A stretch of 30,247 bases of DNA from DASYML01 sp036009045. GTDB taxonomy: Bacteria > Acidobacteriota > Blastocatellia > Pyrinomonadales > Pyrinomonadaceae. Under the pieces are notes generated by a model. That model had not been told where the DNA came from. It worked only from the letters and a program-made list of their open reading frames with translations, and did no database searches. The number at the start of each line of letters is the position of its first letter. The stretch's first letter is position 1. Below are positions 30,160-30,247 of the stretch, one piece after another. The position numbers were made by a program, and so were the translations under genes. The DNA lies in contig DASYML010000081.1 in NCBI GenBank assembly GCA_036009045.1, positions 1 to 30,247 on the forward strand, written 5' to 3'.

Positions 30160-30247
30160 TTTGCAAATGAGTGCGACTGAGGTCAGTCCCGCCTGCTTAA
30201 GCTGGGCGGGTCGTCGCAATGTTGAGACCCGCCCAGCTTAAGCAGGC
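30160..30247. repeat. Palindromic MITE/REP-like element, copy 2 (cut by the window end)
   Basis: Positions 30191-30212 and 30226-30247 form a perfect 22-bp inverted repeat with core GCCTGCTTAAGC, preceded by TTTGCA and TGAGTGCGACTG just as in copy 1 at 21-172. The stem differs from copy 1 at one paired position (GCCGGGC against GCTGGGC), changed on both arms. The right end lies beyond the window. Confidence 0.75.

Overview
This is a G+C-rich bacterial window (mostly near 60% G+C by eye, with one clearly more A+T-rich stretch). Several things suggest Acidobacteriota, perhaps the Blastocatellia: a class III fructose-1,6-bisphosphatase, a zinc-finger anti-sigma factor beside an exported TPR-CHAT protein, very large secreted beta-rich proteins, and CACAGAG-type and GAGAGCCGGGGGC-type intergenic repeats. 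That assignment is an inference from gene style, because the window has no rRNA or other marker gene. I saw no tRNA, rRNA, CRISPR array, transposase or integrase.

Layout. Bases 1-10,560 hold a palindromic repeat, a secreted kelch-like protein with its own terminator, and an 8.4-kb gene for a secreted multidomain protein ending in a gingipain-type C25 cysteine peptidase. Bases 10,900-21,200 are all on the minus strand. In transcription order they encode an exported TPR-CHAT protein, an enlarged ECF-like sigma factor, a membrane anti-sigma factor with two HxxxCxxC zinc fingers, and a secreted subtilisin-like (S8) peptidase. Bases 21,600-25,950 are on the plus strand: an exported CARDB-like protein, a 39-residue single-pass membrane protein, class III FBPase, and an FAD/NAD(P) oxidoreductase of the YpdA/FqrB kind. 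proA is on the minus strand, preceded by a 4-base-coupled fragment resembling the C-terminus of ProB. The window closes with a compact plus-strand operon for aromatic amino acids: chorismate mutase, prephenate dehydratase and DAHP synthase.

How the genes may work together. CHAT, sigma and anti-sigma are co-directional and closely spaced. They look like a cell-surface signalling unit in which an extracytoplasmic caspase-like protease could act on the periplasmic part of the anti-sigma factor; the downstream subtilase may be an output or a second processing enzyme. This is inference. The metabolic genes are ordinary housekeeping functions, although the DAHP synthase has substitutions at conserved active-site positions.

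The non-coding layer is the most unusual part. (1) The interrupted palindrome TGGWCCA occurs 29 times between 10.6 and 27.4 kb, in genes and spacers alike, but I find none in the first 10.6 kb or the last 2.8 kb. (2) Two inverted copies of a structured element of about 210-220 bp (10.7 and 24.8 kb) show paired, compensatory base changes in two separate stems. (3) Related palindromic repeats lie at both ends of the window. (4) Three other long hairpin repeats sit in the spacers, and one of them supplies the last codons and stop of the CHAT gene.
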